Positions 1 to 8,482 of a stretch of DNA of 17,174 nucleotides are shown piece by piece (position 1 is the stretch's first letter; the number at the start of each line of letters is the position of its first letter). The DNA comes from Irpex lacteus (Eukaryota > Basidiomycota > Agaricomycetes > Polyporales > Irpicaceae): the NCBI GenBank assembly GCA_001986395.2, contig MQVO02000181.1, positions 1-17,174 on the forward strand. Direction: 5' to 3'. The notes under the pieces were generated by a model that was not told the origin of the DNA, did no database searches, and saw only the letters and a list, made by a program, of their open reading frames with translations. Made by a program: the position numbers and the translations under genes.

Positions 1-33
1 TATTTTGCTTCTGGCACAATCCTTAGACGATAG

Positions 34-319
34 TACATACTCAATCAAGCATACAATTACTTTTTTGCTCTTGTACTAGCGATTCCGCTATCTTCTACAG
101 CAATTTCTACTGAACCACAAAACGCTCTAGTACAAAAGGCTACAATCTCAGCTACTCTATTTACACGAAACGTAGTTATCGCACTGCTATTTGCAGCAGC
201 ACTATCATACAATTGTTTTAGTACAGTGTCTCTAAAAATCATTTGTTGTAGGAGTTGGACTATACTCAGGTCTAATTCATGCAACTACTGTTACACAATC
301 CCCAAAAAAAACTAGTTAG
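34..319 (+). pseudogene. nad2: nad2 fragment (NADH dehydrogenase subunit 2), truncated and frameshifted
   Basis: Nad2 is a proton-pumping membrane subunit of respiratory complex I. The frame starting at 34 reads hydrophobic sequence including LVLAIPLSSTAIS and ATISATLFTRNVVIALL. After an A run at 234-238 the reading moves one frame on and gives SFVVGVGLYSGLIHATTVTQ, which resembles the GIGLYGGLFHVTTITQS stretch near the N-terminal third of fungal Nad2. One surplus A in that run accounts for the shift. The match ends abruptly at 299, where a hairpin arm begins; the arm supplies the stop TAG at 317-319. No start codon is visible, and a TAG at 31-33 precedes the frame. Leu codons are mostly CTA, unlike cox2 in this window. 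The family assignment is by recalled motif similarity and the piece is clearly not a whole gene. Confidence 0.6.
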
Positions 320-326
320 AATTATA
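300..326. repeat. single left arm of the palindromic hairpin family
   Basis: Four C, eight A, then CTAGTTAGAATTATA: the left arm of the hairpin family without its right arm. It sits exactly at the end of the nad2 fragment and supplies that fragment's stop codon. Confidence 0.8.
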
Positions 327-386
327 AAAAGAAAAACTTTTATTTCTCTCGGAAGAGGGTGACATATATTCTTTACTTTACTTTTA

Positions 387-512
387 TTATCCAAACACAT
401 TCACATTTTCGTAACACGAGGATAACTCGTTCTGTGCAAGTCTTCCTGATAGTTGAATACGAATACCACAAATGTGAGATGGAAGATGACAAAAATAATA
501 AAATAAGATATA
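387..512 (-). pseudogene. possible rps3 C-terminal scrap
   Basis: On the minus strand an open frame ending with TAA at 387-389 contains SHICGIRIQLSGRL. This resembles the G-I-R-I-Q-L-S-G-R-L type segment in the C-terminal domain of mitochondrial ribosomal protein S3, a small-subunit protein encoded in most fungal mitochondrial genomes. The basic tail expected after this motif is not continuous in one frame; an alternative frame gives HRTSYPRVTK, so a frameshift is possible. The call rests on about ten residues and could be chance. Confidence 0.25.
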
Positions 513-551
513 TTAAATTTTAATTAAATTTTAATTACCCACACAAGCTAG

Positions 552-743
552 TTAGTTTTACTTTTTTTATCCAGAAAGAAAATAGGTGAAAAAATTATCA
601 ATGGAATTGTTAAAGGAGCTGGTGTTGTAGGTGCTGGAGCTGCAGTTGAACAAAGTATACGTGGGAGAAGAAATGATAATGCTAGTAATAATAATGGTAA
701 TAGCGGGAACAGTGGTGGAAATATTGGAGGTAACAGTGGGTAA
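552..743 (+). CDS. Gly/Asn-rich reading frame without ATG
   Basis: An open frame of 63 codons runs from just after a TAG (549-551) to TAA at 741-743. It starts with a short hydrophobic stretch and a basic SRKK cluster. An alanine/glycine-rich segment (GIVKGAGVVGAGAAVEQS) follows, then RGRR, then a low-complexity tail of Asn, Gly and Ser. There is no in-frame ATG; ATA at 582 is the only plausible alternative start. The composition, with a helical glycine zipper followed by a disordered tail, is unlike random AT-rich DNA and suggests the C-terminal end of a once longer protein. I do not recognise the family. It lies between the nad2 and nad4L fragments on the same strand. Confidence 0.35.
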   Translation, partial: LVLLFLSRKKIGEKIINGIVKGAGVVGAGAAVEQSIRGRRNDNASNNNGNSGNSGGNIGGNSG

Positions 744-830
744 ATAATGGAGGTAACAGAGGCTCCCATAAAATAATTCTCTTATTTTATTTTATATTTT
801 AATTATATATCTAATTATTTTTTAATTTAA

Positions 831-971
831 CTCATTGTGATTATTGAACTGATGCTTCTTTCTGTAACCATTCTAGTTCTAGTTATGGCTTATAATGATA
901 ACGATACAATTGGACAAATTTATTCAATTATTATTATTATTGCTACTGCAGGAGCTGAAAGTGCTATAGGA
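831..971 (+). pseudogene. nad4L: nad4L fragment (NADH dehydrogenase subunit 4L)
   Basis: Nad4L is a small three-helix membrane subunit of complex I. The frame reads IIELMLLSVTILVL, then DTIGQIYSI and AGAESAIG, the diagnostic IELMLL and AGAESAIGL signatures of Nad4L, including the conserved membrane glutamates. A stop lies directly upstream (828-830), so the N-terminal helix is missing. After AGAESAIG the family continues with a short tail of the LxILVAYYRLRG type; here the sequence switches to unrelated residues and runs on to TAA at 1074-1076. Both ends are therefore broken and the piece covers about half of the normal 89 or so residues. In many fungi nad4L abuts nad5 on the same strand. Here the nearby nad5 remnant is on the opposite strand, which indicates rearrangement. 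Confidence 0.75.
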
Positions 972-1224
972 CCCCATTTTCATTTATTAATTAGGCATAA
1001 CCCCATAATCTCTATAATTAGGCCCATTCATGACACTGTCATGAGTATTTTCGGCATTATGAGGGGTAAGTTGTAAATGAATAGGATATTTCCCACTATA
1101 AATTAAAATGCAACCCGGTTTCTCTGCAATGAGCCATCTGACCCTTGATTTTATCTACCTCTTCCGTCTCCATTTTACCCACTTTTAATTAAAACTTAAA
1201 CTTAATTGATGGGAGTATTGATGA

Positions 1225-2159
1225 TTAAATTGCAGTAGTTCGTTGACTAATCCATACTTGTACTGTTAGAGCACCCTTCTTATTAGCAGTAGTACATTGT
1301 CCTGTTTCAATAAGTGTTCGAGTACTGTTCTTAAATGATCCGATTAGTGATACAAGCCCTAGCATGATGTATAGAGCGTATGATGTAATAACACCTGTGT
1401 CGTAAGCAGCTACAGATCGACCTGTTCCTGTTAGAACTGTACTTAGACCGTATGGTCCAGCTAGTTCGATAACTCCTCGGTCAAGAACCTTAGAGATAAC
1501 AAGTCCAACTCGTAGTGAAGCACTGATAATGAAACCGTTGAATAGTGCGTCCCAGTACCACTTTGCGTTAAGGAATGAGTATACAGCATATCCAATAGGT
1601 CCGTTTGTTAGACCAATTGTGAATGCAGGTACCACATGGTATAGATATAGTGCTAGACCCACCGAATAGGCTACCAATAGCAGGTAGTAGCTTCATTAGT
1701 AGAGGTAGTCCGAATTCAGCTTCAATCAGTGTAATGTGGTTAGGGTGTTGGTATAGAGCAGTTGATAGGAAATCTGTACCTACTCCCACATACATGTCCT
1801 TTGCAATGTAACCAAATACAATTGACATGATTGATAGAATTACCAGAGGAATTACAATGATCATAGGTGCTTCGTGAGCATGTAGATAGTAAACCCTTAG
1901 GGGCATTAGGTGTTGTAAAGAATGTTAGTGATACTAGTCGAATGAATAGAAGGCTGTGAATACAGCTGAAATTGTTCCCAGCCAGTATGCCATTGTACCA
2001 GATACTTCGTATTGTCCTAGAGCTACTTCAAGGATTAGATTCCTTACTGTAGAACCCTGTCATAAATGGTAGAGCCATTAGAGATAGAGATCCGATAAGG
2101 ATAGCTGTGTAGGTAAATGGTAGGAAGTTAACCAGACCTCCTAGAAGATTATCTGAGTA
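1225..2159 (-). pseudogene. nad5: nad5 3' half (NADH dehydrogenase subunit 5), multiple frameshifts
   Basis: Nad5 is an antiporter-like proton-pumping subunit of complex I. Read from 2159 downward, the minus strand gives [53 protein letters not shown] and GYIAKDMYVGVG, then HPNHITLIEAEFGLP. Towards the end come SKVLDRGVIELAGPYGLS and DTGVITSYALYIMLGLVSL. These are consecutive blocks of the C-terminal half of fungal Nad5. At least four single-base disruptions break the frame, near 2041 (surplus base), 1940 (missing base), 1895 (surplus base) and 1680. The last coding stretch ends at TAA 1225-1227 with a basic tail of about 37 residues beyond the usual end. The 5' half of the gene is absent, and a TAA precedes the first recognisable codon. 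Arg codons are CGA and Leu codons mainly CTN, unlike cox2. Confidence 0.85.
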
Positions 2160-2346
2160 TTAAGACAATCCACTTAGAATCTAAGAGGTCGTGGTTGGAG
2201 GATAATCAGTCTTCTAATCTTAAATATAGTCTCATCAAAATACTTGTAAAAGCTAAAGGGGGATTGGAACCTTAAGATATGAAGGGAATAATACGATATA
2301 TTTGTATAGTAATAAAGTTTACTAGAATGAGGAATCTCCGATAAAA
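2160..2346 (-). other. nad5-flanking DNA, possibly 3' end of a group I intron
   Basis: The minus strand immediately upstream of the nad5 coding match has in-frame stops. It contains GAGACTATATTTAAG, which resembles the P7 (R) element found near the 3' ends of group I introns. Fungal nad5 often carries introns, so this may be intron remnant, but I could not assemble a convincing core fold. No other gene is seen in this stretch. Confidence 0.2.
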
Positions 2347-2376
2347 GCAAATAAAGACAATCAATACTTTTTTAAT
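2347..2376. repeat. recombination-repeat junction 1 (left flank A, right flank B)
   Basis: Contains the 19-bp motif CAATCAATACTTTTTTAAT at 2358-2376. It is preceded by GCAAATAAAGA, as at 3032, and followed by TTAGGGGGGGAGTG, as at 8473. Confidence 0.75.
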
Positions 2377-2530
2377 TTAGGGGGGGAGTGTCAAGACGAG
2401 TACCATTTGCATCAATCCGAATATAATATATTTGTACTTTTATCTATATAATCGGCAGGGTATTCTCTATCAAGAATAGTATTATGTATTATTTAGCTAT
2501 ATTTTTATATTCTTCGAGTTTATAGATATA

Positions 2531-2716
2531 TTATATAATACTAGAACACAACGCCCATTTTCATGTAAGATGTTGGAATGTATTTATAATTCTTTCTACG
2601 TATGCATCAGATATATTATTATGTCTATGTATAACAGTAAAATCTTGTTTTTTCATTTCAATAACTCTTTGTATAATTTCTAGATAACAGATAAAAGTAT
2701 AGAATGGTTTATAAAT
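2531..2716 (-). CDS. unrecognised reading-frame fragment
   Basis: A minus-strand open frame from after a TAG at 2717-2719 down to TAA at 2531-2533, about 61 codons if TGA is read as Trp once. It contains LEIIQRVIEMKKQDF and HRHNNISDAYVERIINTF, a charged, helix-like composition that is richer in Glu, Asp, Arg and His than typical AT-rich noise. The first internal ATG is in the middle, so it is probably a fragment. It lies directly beyond a hairpin arm from the next minus-strand frame (2730-3035). The two may once have been one coding region split by that arm, but this is inference. No family is recognised. Confidence 0.25.
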
Positions 2717-2720
2717 CTAT

Positions 2721-2736
2721 CCAAAAAAACTAGGCT
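2721..2736. repeat. single arm of the hairpin family
   Basis: CCAAAAAAACTAGGCT without a partner arm. On the minus strand it supplies the TAG that ends the frame at 2730-3035. Its first bases also match the nested hairpin locus at 12145-12160. Confidence 0.6.
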
Positions 2737-3035
2737 CTTTGTGGAAGTACTTTTTTTAATTTATCCTTTTTATTACCTTTAACTTCTATTAAATTACTGT
2801 TATTTGATAGAAGAATAACTAATTCTAAACCCAATAATATTAATTCCTCATTAGAGAGATATAGATTGTTTTCACTACGGTACTCTAAAAATTTACATTC
2901 ATTACTTATTACTCCACTTTCTAAATCTTTATTATACTTTTCTATACATACCAGTTCACTGCTGAGTACTACCAACAACACTTCTAACACATGCACTAGA
3001 AATACTTTACTGAGACTGAGATTTTGTTGATGCAA
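2730..3035 (-). CDS. unrecognised hydrophobic/acidic reading frame
   Basis: About 101 codons with TTG as the first possible start at 3035; the frame stays open a little further upstream into the repeat at 3032-3061. The N-terminal part is hydrophobic (VFLVHVLEVLLVVLSS). An acidic middle follows (ECKFLEYRSENN), then a leucine-rich helix (NEELILLGLELVILLSN) and a Lys-rich end (KGNKKDKLKKV). The stop is the TAG inside a hairpin arm, so the natural C-terminus is probably lost. It has no resemblance I can name. Fragments of mitochondrial plasmid polymerases are a common source of such frames in fungi, but I see no polymerase motif. Confidence 0.3.
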   Translation of the reverse strand: MHQQNLSLSKVFLVHVLEVLLVVLSSELVCIEKYNKDLESGVISNECKFLEYRSENNLYLSNEELILLGLELVILLSNNSNLIEVKGNKKDKLKKVLPQRA

Positions 3036-3042
3036 ATAAAGA

Positions 3043-3079
3043 CAATCAATACTTTTTTAATCTACTTAAAATAAAATTA
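3043..3079. repeat. 37-bp direct repeat, left copy (junction 2: left flank A, right flank A)
   Basis: The 19-bp motif at 3043-3061 is followed by CTACTTAAAATAAAATTA. The same 37 bases recur at 4593-4629, so the two copies bracket the first 1,551-bp block with a period of 1,550 bp. Confidence 0.85.
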
Positions 3080-3134
3080 AATAAATTACACAGTCTTTCT
3101 TTCTTTTTAATCTTATTCCCCTTTCTCCTACTTT

Positions 3135-3308
3135 AATAAGTAGACCTGATGATACAAAACCATGAGCTACTGATAATACTAAACTACCAGTTAAACCTGT
3201 GATACTATAAGAGAATATACTTAATATACATACAGCCATATGAGATAAAGAACTCTAAGCTACTATAACTATCAGATCAGTTTGTCTTAATGTTATTATA
3301 GGTGCCCT
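3135..3308 (-). pseudogene. nad4: nad4 internal fragment, copy 1
   Basis: Nad4 is an antiporter-like subunit of complex I. The minus strand reads APIITLRQTDLIVIVA, stop, SSLSHMAVCILSIFSYSITG and SLVLSVAHGFVSSGLLI. It matches the Nad4 core block of the type TLRQIDLKVIVAYSSISHMA followed by GLAHGFVSPGLF. The tyrosine expected after IVA is a TAG (3255-3257), and the conserved Pro of VSPG is Ser. Similarity stops after GLLI, where the expected CVGVLYDRHKTR block is replaced by unrelated sequence. The other nad4 piece (4274-4584) is the N-terminal part on the same strand, so the two are in the right order but separated by a plus-strand endonuclease fragment. Confidence 0.85.
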
Positions 3309-3597
3309 AATTAAAATTTAATTAAATTTTAATAACCCCTACCAAAATAATTAAATAATTTATTAAGCCACTAGCCACTAAAGTGGAGTGGAGAGTGATT
3401 ACAATAAACTATTATTCTTTTGAAGAGTTAAATAAATAGAGTAGGGAAAAGAGTTAAATAATTATAAAAATATTATTCTAAGATTATTTATTATTAATCG
3501 CTAGCTCCCTTTAAATTCTTTAACTTTACTCATCTTTGAGAGAACAAACATTAATTTATTTTAATTGTTTAATTAAATTTATTCTTATTCTAACAAT

Positions 3598-3645
3598 CCC
3601 CCAAAAAACTAATTAGAATGAATTCTAATTCCTAGTGTTTTTGGG
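3598..3645. repeat. palindromic hairpin element
   Basis: Left arm CCCCCAAAAAACTAATTAG and right arm CTAATTCCTAGTGTTTTTGGG around a GAATTC centre; a full member of the family, inside repeat copy 1. Confidence 0.85.
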
Positions 3646-3671
3646 ACTCTGATTCTTTAGTTATTATTTGT

Positions 3672-3758
3672 AAGTTAATTGGAGGGAGGACACAAGGGGG
3701 AATCCCTCTAGTACTAATCTTAACTCTTTGGAACCCAAGTTAATTGGAGGGAGGACAC
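3672..3758. repeat. 22-bp direct repeats
   Basis: A 22-bp unit beginning AAGTTAATTGGAGGGAGGAC occurs at 3672-3693 and 3737-3758 in non-coding DNA; the pair is duplicated with the large block at 7533-7619. Confidence 0.85.
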
Positions 3759-3937
3759 TCAGTTAAATAAATAGAGTATTTATTATCCTTTAGGTTAAAG
3801 AGAATTAGAATAAATAATAAGATAGCTATTTACTTAGTCTATCCATATTCCACAAAGGGTATTAGTTAGAATTATATTGTTAAATAGACCCTCTACTTAA
3901 AATAAAATTAAATAAATTACACAGTCTGTACCCTAAA

Positions 3938-3960
3938 ATAATTCTAACTAGTTTTTTTGG
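3938..3960. repeat. single right arm of the hairpin family
   Basis: ATTCTAACTAGTTTTTTTGG with no left arm, ending exactly where the endonuclease reading frame begins at 3961. Confidence 0.8.
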
Positions 3961-4241
3961 ATGGTAGTAGGATTTACTATTGCTGAAGGATCCTTCCATA
4001 TTAAGTCCAACGGTGATTTCTGTTTTAGTCTGAAGCAACGTCCACATCTAGTACTGTTTGAAGCACTGCGGCTACTATTTAACACTCGTGTAAAGATTCA
4101 CACATCAGATGGTTATAATACTTTGGTTATGACTTCACTACGGGATCTGACAACAGTGGTTACTTTCTTCTATTCTCCGGGCTTCACCCTCTGACAGGAC
4201 TGAAGCTTCACAGCTACATGCGGTGGATCGAACAAATGAAG
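3961..4241 (+). pseudogene. LAGLIDADG homing endonuclease, C-terminal half, copy 1
   Basis: LAGLIDADG endonucleases are intron-encoded DNA cutters that spread group I introns. The frame opens with MVVGFTIAEGSFHIK, a typical second LAGLIDADG helix (WVVGFTxAEGSF) with its catalytic acidic residue. NGDFCFSLKQRPHLVLFEA and a block ending TVVTFFYSPG follow. There the frame ends at TGA (4192-4194) because one G is missing near 4180. In the next frame the family signature resumes: LHPLTGLKLHSYMRWIEQMK. Only the second of the two usual LAGLIDADG domains is present, and its 5' edge is a hairpin arm. Leu and Arg codons (CTG, CGT, CGG) are GC-richer than those of cox2. Confidence 0.85.
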
Positions 4242-4273
4242 GTAATTATTAATAAAAAGAATAGGGGAGGTAC

Positions 4274-4965
<692 letters not shown>

Positions 4966-5011
4966 TTTCAGGCCTAACTCTAATACTTTAGTATTCTAGG
5001 GTTGCAGCTCT

Positions 5012-5031
5012 AATTATATTTTACCTTAAGA
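5012..5031. repeat. 20-bp repeat, copy 1
   Basis: AATTATATTTTACCTTAAGA, also at 5625-5644; each copy lies next to a reading-frame fragment. Confidence 0.7.
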
Positions 5032-5042
5032 GTAGAAATAAT

Positions 5043-5102
5043 CCCCAAAAAAACTAGTTAGAATTATTTATAATACCTAGTTTTTGGGGATGTTTTTTGG
5101 GG
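5043..5102. repeat. palindromic hairpin plus an extra right arm
   Basis: Full hairpin at 5043-5089 (CCCCAAAAAAACTAGTTAG ... CCTAGTTTTTGGGG), directly followed by a second right-arm end (GTTTTTTGGGG, 5092-5102). This suggests nested or repeated insertion. Confidence 0.85.
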
Positions 5103-5624
5103 AGGGTATAGGTTCATAGAAGTAAACTGTATAACTTAGATAATTAATTACTGACTCTCTTGATTTATCCTCCTATCCTTGTAAATAATCTTTACTAAAG
5201 AAAATAAATATAGTAAAATTTTAATCTGTTAAAATAAATAATTTTAATTTATATCACTACTTTAATTTTTTATTATATTTAATCTATACACACTTTCCTC
5301 TTACCACTGCACTACTTAGTTACATATGCCCTATAACTTTATGACAACTCTAATCCATTTCCAACTAAAAAACAGATAGTTATTTTTATATAAGCTTATT
5401 GCTAGGATTTTTTTTTTTACTTTACTCTTTTTCTTTTTCTGTGCAAGACTAAAGAATTATACTCTCTCTTTCACTTTTTATTTACTTTGCACTGATATAC
5501 TAATTTATTTAATAACTCATTTATTACTATTCCAAATATAACTCTATTAAACTTTAACTAGCATTTATTAATCTTTATATTAAATTATTATTAGAGAATT
5601 AACTATAGGTATATATAAATGGTA
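5103..5624. other. AT-rich intergenic DNA
   Basis: No gene, tRNA or rRNA is recognisable. The stretch is very AT-rich, with T and A runs and no long open frame. Confidence 0.6.
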
Positions 5625-5644
5625 AATTATATTTTACCTTAAGA
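5625..5644. repeat. 20-bp repeat, copy 2
   Basis: Same 20 bases as 5012-5031. It overlaps the 3' end of the minus-strand frame that follows. Confidence 0.7.
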
Positions 5645-5849
5645 TCTTAGCTTCAGGTGAATCACCGTATAAAACCATTGACAATTTCTCACTCCAACTC
5701 ATAAACGGATTCACTTCTGTAAAAGGATATAATCTCTTATTGGCTGTTACAATATTATTTTGTTTTTCCATGAATAAAGTATAAACTAAAGAAACATAAC
5801 GTCCGTAAACAGTACCTCCAATTTGTCCTTTATCTAGGAGGTGGAGCAA
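5634..5849 (-). CDS. unrecognised reading frame, 71 codons
   Basis: The minus-strand frame begins with TTG (5847-5849) after a stop and ends at TAA (5634-5636). It contains GGTVYGRYVSLVYTLFMEKQ, NKRLYPFTEVNPFMSWSEKL and VLYGDSPEAKIL. The composition is balanced (Pro, Trp, Gly and charged residues), which is unusual for a chance frame in DNA this AT-rich, so it is probably a remnant of a real protein. I do not recognise the family. It stands alone in AT-rich DNA with its 3' end inside a repeated 20-mer. Confidence 0.35.
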   Translation of the reverse strand: MLHLLDKGQIGGTVYGRYVSLVYTLFMEKQNNIVTANKRLYPFTEVNPFMSWSEKLSMVLYGDSPEAKILR

Positions 5850-5982
5850 CGTAAAAATTTTATTTATAGAGTTTTCATTTATAGAATTTTAACAAATAAA
5901 TACAGTTCTATACTTTGCACATTTCTTAATTATAGTACCATTAGTTAGTTTATTAAAAAATAGTTTAGTTGAATTAGCTAAT

Positions 5983-6022
5983 CCCAAAAAACTAGGAATT
6001 AGAAATAATTAGTTTTTTGGGG
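5983..6022. repeat. palindromic hairpin element
   Basis: Left arm CCCAAAAAACTAGGAATTAG, right arm AATTAGTTTTTTGGGG; shorter loop than most members. Confidence 0.85.
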
Positions 6023-6431
6023 AAGGTTAAGTAAATAAAGTAAATAAGATTAAGTGAGCAACTAAGTCTACATTATTTTTGTAAGGAATTATAGTAAAAT
6101 TTTATATTATATTTAAATAAAAGAATTAGGGAGGGAGGGAACAAAATAAATTAGATAATAAAAAAAATAGGTGGACGGTTAGTCTTCCATTTTATATATT
6201 TAATTTTTGTTTATATTCCCAAACTATTAATAATTTGAACTTTAGCAATCAGTCTAATGAGTGAAACTAAAGATCGAAGAGGTAACTTTACTATCTTCTT
6301 TATTTAACTAACTAAAACTAGATCATTTGAACTACGACTAGCCCCTTTTGAGTAAAGCTAAAGATTAAAGAGAATATAAAGAAAAATAAAGATAATAAAG
6401 TTATTTTAACTATTATAATAAATAATAATGA

Positions 6432-6477
6432 CCCAAAAAACTAGGAATTAGAAATAATTCTAACTAGTTTTTTGGGG
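6432..6477. repeat. palindromic hairpin element
   Basis: Left arm identical to the element at 5983 (CCCAAAAAACTAGGAATTAG); right arm ATTCTAACTAGTTTTTTGGGG without its first base. Confidence 0.85.
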
Positions 6478-6995
6478 AGTAATGTTAAAGAATAAAAATA
6501 TAGTTAATTGAAGAAAAATAATAAAGTCACTCTTCTTTTTATCACTATTTTCTTTGGTAAAATAAGAGTGTCCCTTGGGTAAAAATTTTTTAATTTTAAA
6601 GATTGATGTACTGTAGCTGATTTAATTAAAAATCACACCCTCCCTTTTTTTAATATATTTTCCATTTTTATATATTAAATTTTTGTTTATATTAAATTAT
6701 AATAATTTGTTTTAAAATAGCTAGGTATACTACAATTCCATAAAATGGTTAGTGTATAGGATTGATTGCTATTTTTAATTTGATTTATAACTAATATAAA
6801 CGGAATATTATTGTTTACTATTTATAAGTGTAAAATAAATAAAATGAATTAAATTAATAAAGATGTAATAAGATAAGAAATATATTGCTATGATAATAAA
6901 TAAAATTTAATAGGGGGACCCTCTACTTAAAATAAAATTAAATAAATTACACAGTCTTTCTTTCTTTTTAATCTTATTCCCCTTTCTCCTACTTT

Positions 6996-7169
6996 AATAA
7001 GTAGACCTGATGATACAAAACCATGAGCTACTGATAATACTAAACTACCAGTTAAACCTGTGATACTATAAGAGAATATACTTAATATACATACAGCCAT
7101 ATGAGATAAAGAACTCTAAGCTACTATAACTATCAGATCAGTTTGTCTTAATGTTATTATAGGTGCCCT
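6996..7169 (-). pseudogene. nad4: nad4 internal fragment, copy 2
   Basis: Duplicate of 3135-3308 with the same premature TAG (7116-7118). The block from TLRQTDLIVIVA to AHGFVSSGLLI identifies Nad4. It must be non-functional for the same reasons as copy 1. The shared defect shows that duplication followed decay of the gene. Confidence 0.85.
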
Positions 7170-7458
7170 AATTAAAATTTAATTAAATTTTAATAACCCC
7201 TACCAAAATAATTAAATAATTTATTAAGCCACTAGCCACTAAAGTGGAGTGGAGAGTGATTACAATAAACTATTATTCTTTTGAAGAGTTAAATAAATAG
7301 AGTAGGGAAAAGAGTTAAATAATTATAAAAATATTATTCTAAGATTATTTATTATTAATCGCTAGCTCCCTTTAAATTCTTTAACTTTACTCATCTTTGA
7401 GAGAACAAACATTAATTTATTTTAATTGTTTAATTAAATTTATTCTTATTCTAACAAT

Positions 7459-7506
7459 CCCCCAAAAAACTAATTAGAATGAATTCTAATTCCTAGTGTT
7501 TTTGGG
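7459..7506. repeat. palindromic hairpin element (in repeat copy 2)
   Basis: Duplicate of the element at 3598-3645. Confidence 0.85.
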
Positions 7507-7532
7507 ACTCTGATTCTTTAGTTATTATTTGT

Positions 7533-7619
7533 AAGTTAATTGGAGGGAGGACACAAGGGGGAATCCCTCTAGTACTAATCTTAACTCTTTGGAACCCAAG
7601 TTAATTGGAGGGAGGACAC
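7533..7619. repeat. 22-bp direct repeats (in repeat copy 2)
   Basis: Units at 7533-7554 and 7598-7619, duplicating 3672-3758. Confidence 0.85.
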
Positions 7620-7798
7620 TCAGTTAAATAAATAGAGTATTTATTATCCTTTAGGTTAAAGAGAATTAGAATAAATAATAAGATAGCTATTTACTTAGTC
7701 TATCCATATTCCACAAAGGGTATTAGTTAGAATTATATTGTTAAATAGACCCTCTACTTAAAATAAAATTAAATAAATTACACAGTCTGTACCCTAAA

Positions 7799-7821
7799 AT
7801 AATTCTAACTAGTTTTTTTGG
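7799..7821. repeat. single right hairpin arm (in repeat copy 2)
   Basis: Duplicate of 3938-3960, again abutting the endonuclease fragment. Confidence 0.8.
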
Positions 7822-8102
7822 ATGGTAGTAGGATTTACTATTGCTGAAGGATCCTTCCATATTAAGTCCAACGGTGATTTCTGTTTTAGTCTGAAGCAAC
7901 GTCCACATCTAGTACTGTTTGAAGCACTGCGGCTACTATTTAACACTCGTGTAAAGATTCACACATCAGATGGTTATAATACTTTGGTTATGACTTCACT
8001 ACGGGATCTGACAACAGTGGTTACTTTCTTCTATTCTCCGGGCTTCACCCTCTGACAGGACTGAAGCTTCACAGCTACATGCGGTGGATCGAACAAATGA
8101 AG
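7822..8102 (+). pseudogene. LAGLIDADG homing endonuclease, C-terminal half, copy 2
   Basis: Duplicate of 3961-4241. The second LAGLIDADG helix (VVGFTIAEGSFHIK) is followed by the same frame break (TGA at 8053-8055, one G short). The frame then resumes as LHPLTGLKLHSYMRWIEQMK. The identical break in both copies argues that it was present in the DNA before the block was duplicated, or that both copies were assembled from the same reads. Confidence 0.85.
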
Positions 8103-8134
8103 GTAATTATTAATAAAAAGAATAGGGGAGGTAC

Positions 8135-8445
8135 TTAAAATAAAATATCAAAAAGAAGAATATCTAGCACTACAAATATAGCAATTATAAATGCAGGTAC
8201 ATTATGATATACATTATTCCAACTAGCTAGTACATAGATAGGCGTTATAAAGGTAGTAAGTATAACTATGTATAGATTAATGGCTCCATATGTAGATGAC
8301 AATAAGGTAACATAATCCTCTACTGCTTTATATTAACTTAAAGAAATATAGAAGGAATACCATATCTGTAGTGATAGAATTAATACTACTGTAGAGATAG
8401 TTAGGGTAATATAATTAGCATAGACCTTCACAACTATAAAGCTTT
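8135..8445 (-). pseudogene. nad4: nad4 N-terminal fragment, copy 2
   Basis: Duplicate of 4274-4584, including the internal TAA (8333-8335) and the terminal TAA (8135-8137). INLYIVILTTFITPIYV and FVVLDILLF identify it as Nad4. Confidence 0.8.
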
Positions 8446-8453
8446 CCCCCCTT

Positions 8454-8472
8454 CAATCAATACTTTTTTAAT
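8454..8472. repeat. recombination-repeat junction 4 (left flank B, right flank B)
   Basis: The 19-bp motif joins the end of repeat copy 2 (CCCCCTT on the left) to TTAGGGGGGAGTG on the right, which is the right flank seen at 2377 with one G fewer. Confidence 0.8.
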
Positions 8473-8482
8473 TTAGGGGGGA

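Larger units (their letters stand above)
5850..6921. other. AT-rich intergenic DNA with hairpins and short repeats
   Basis: No gene is seen. The region holds two hairpin elements (listed separately). It also holds an imperfect direct repeat of about 33 bp (6185-6217 and 6660-6693, both starting TTCCATTTT and ending TTTGTTTATATT) and many A/T runs. Confidence 0.6.
6922..8472. repeat. 1,551-bp direct repeat, copy 2
   Basis: Appears identical to 3061-4611. Its left flank (GGGGACCC) differs from that of copy 1 but shares GACCC with the internal 36-bp repeat copies at 3892 and 7753. Its right end is the 19-bp motif joined to TTAGGGGGGAGTG. The two copies, in the same orientation, bracket 2,310 bp of unique DNA. 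Confidence 0.95.

Noticed and set aside
1623..1811. Plus-strand open frame across the nad5 region
   Set aside because: It is a shadow of the well-supported minus-strand nad5 reading.
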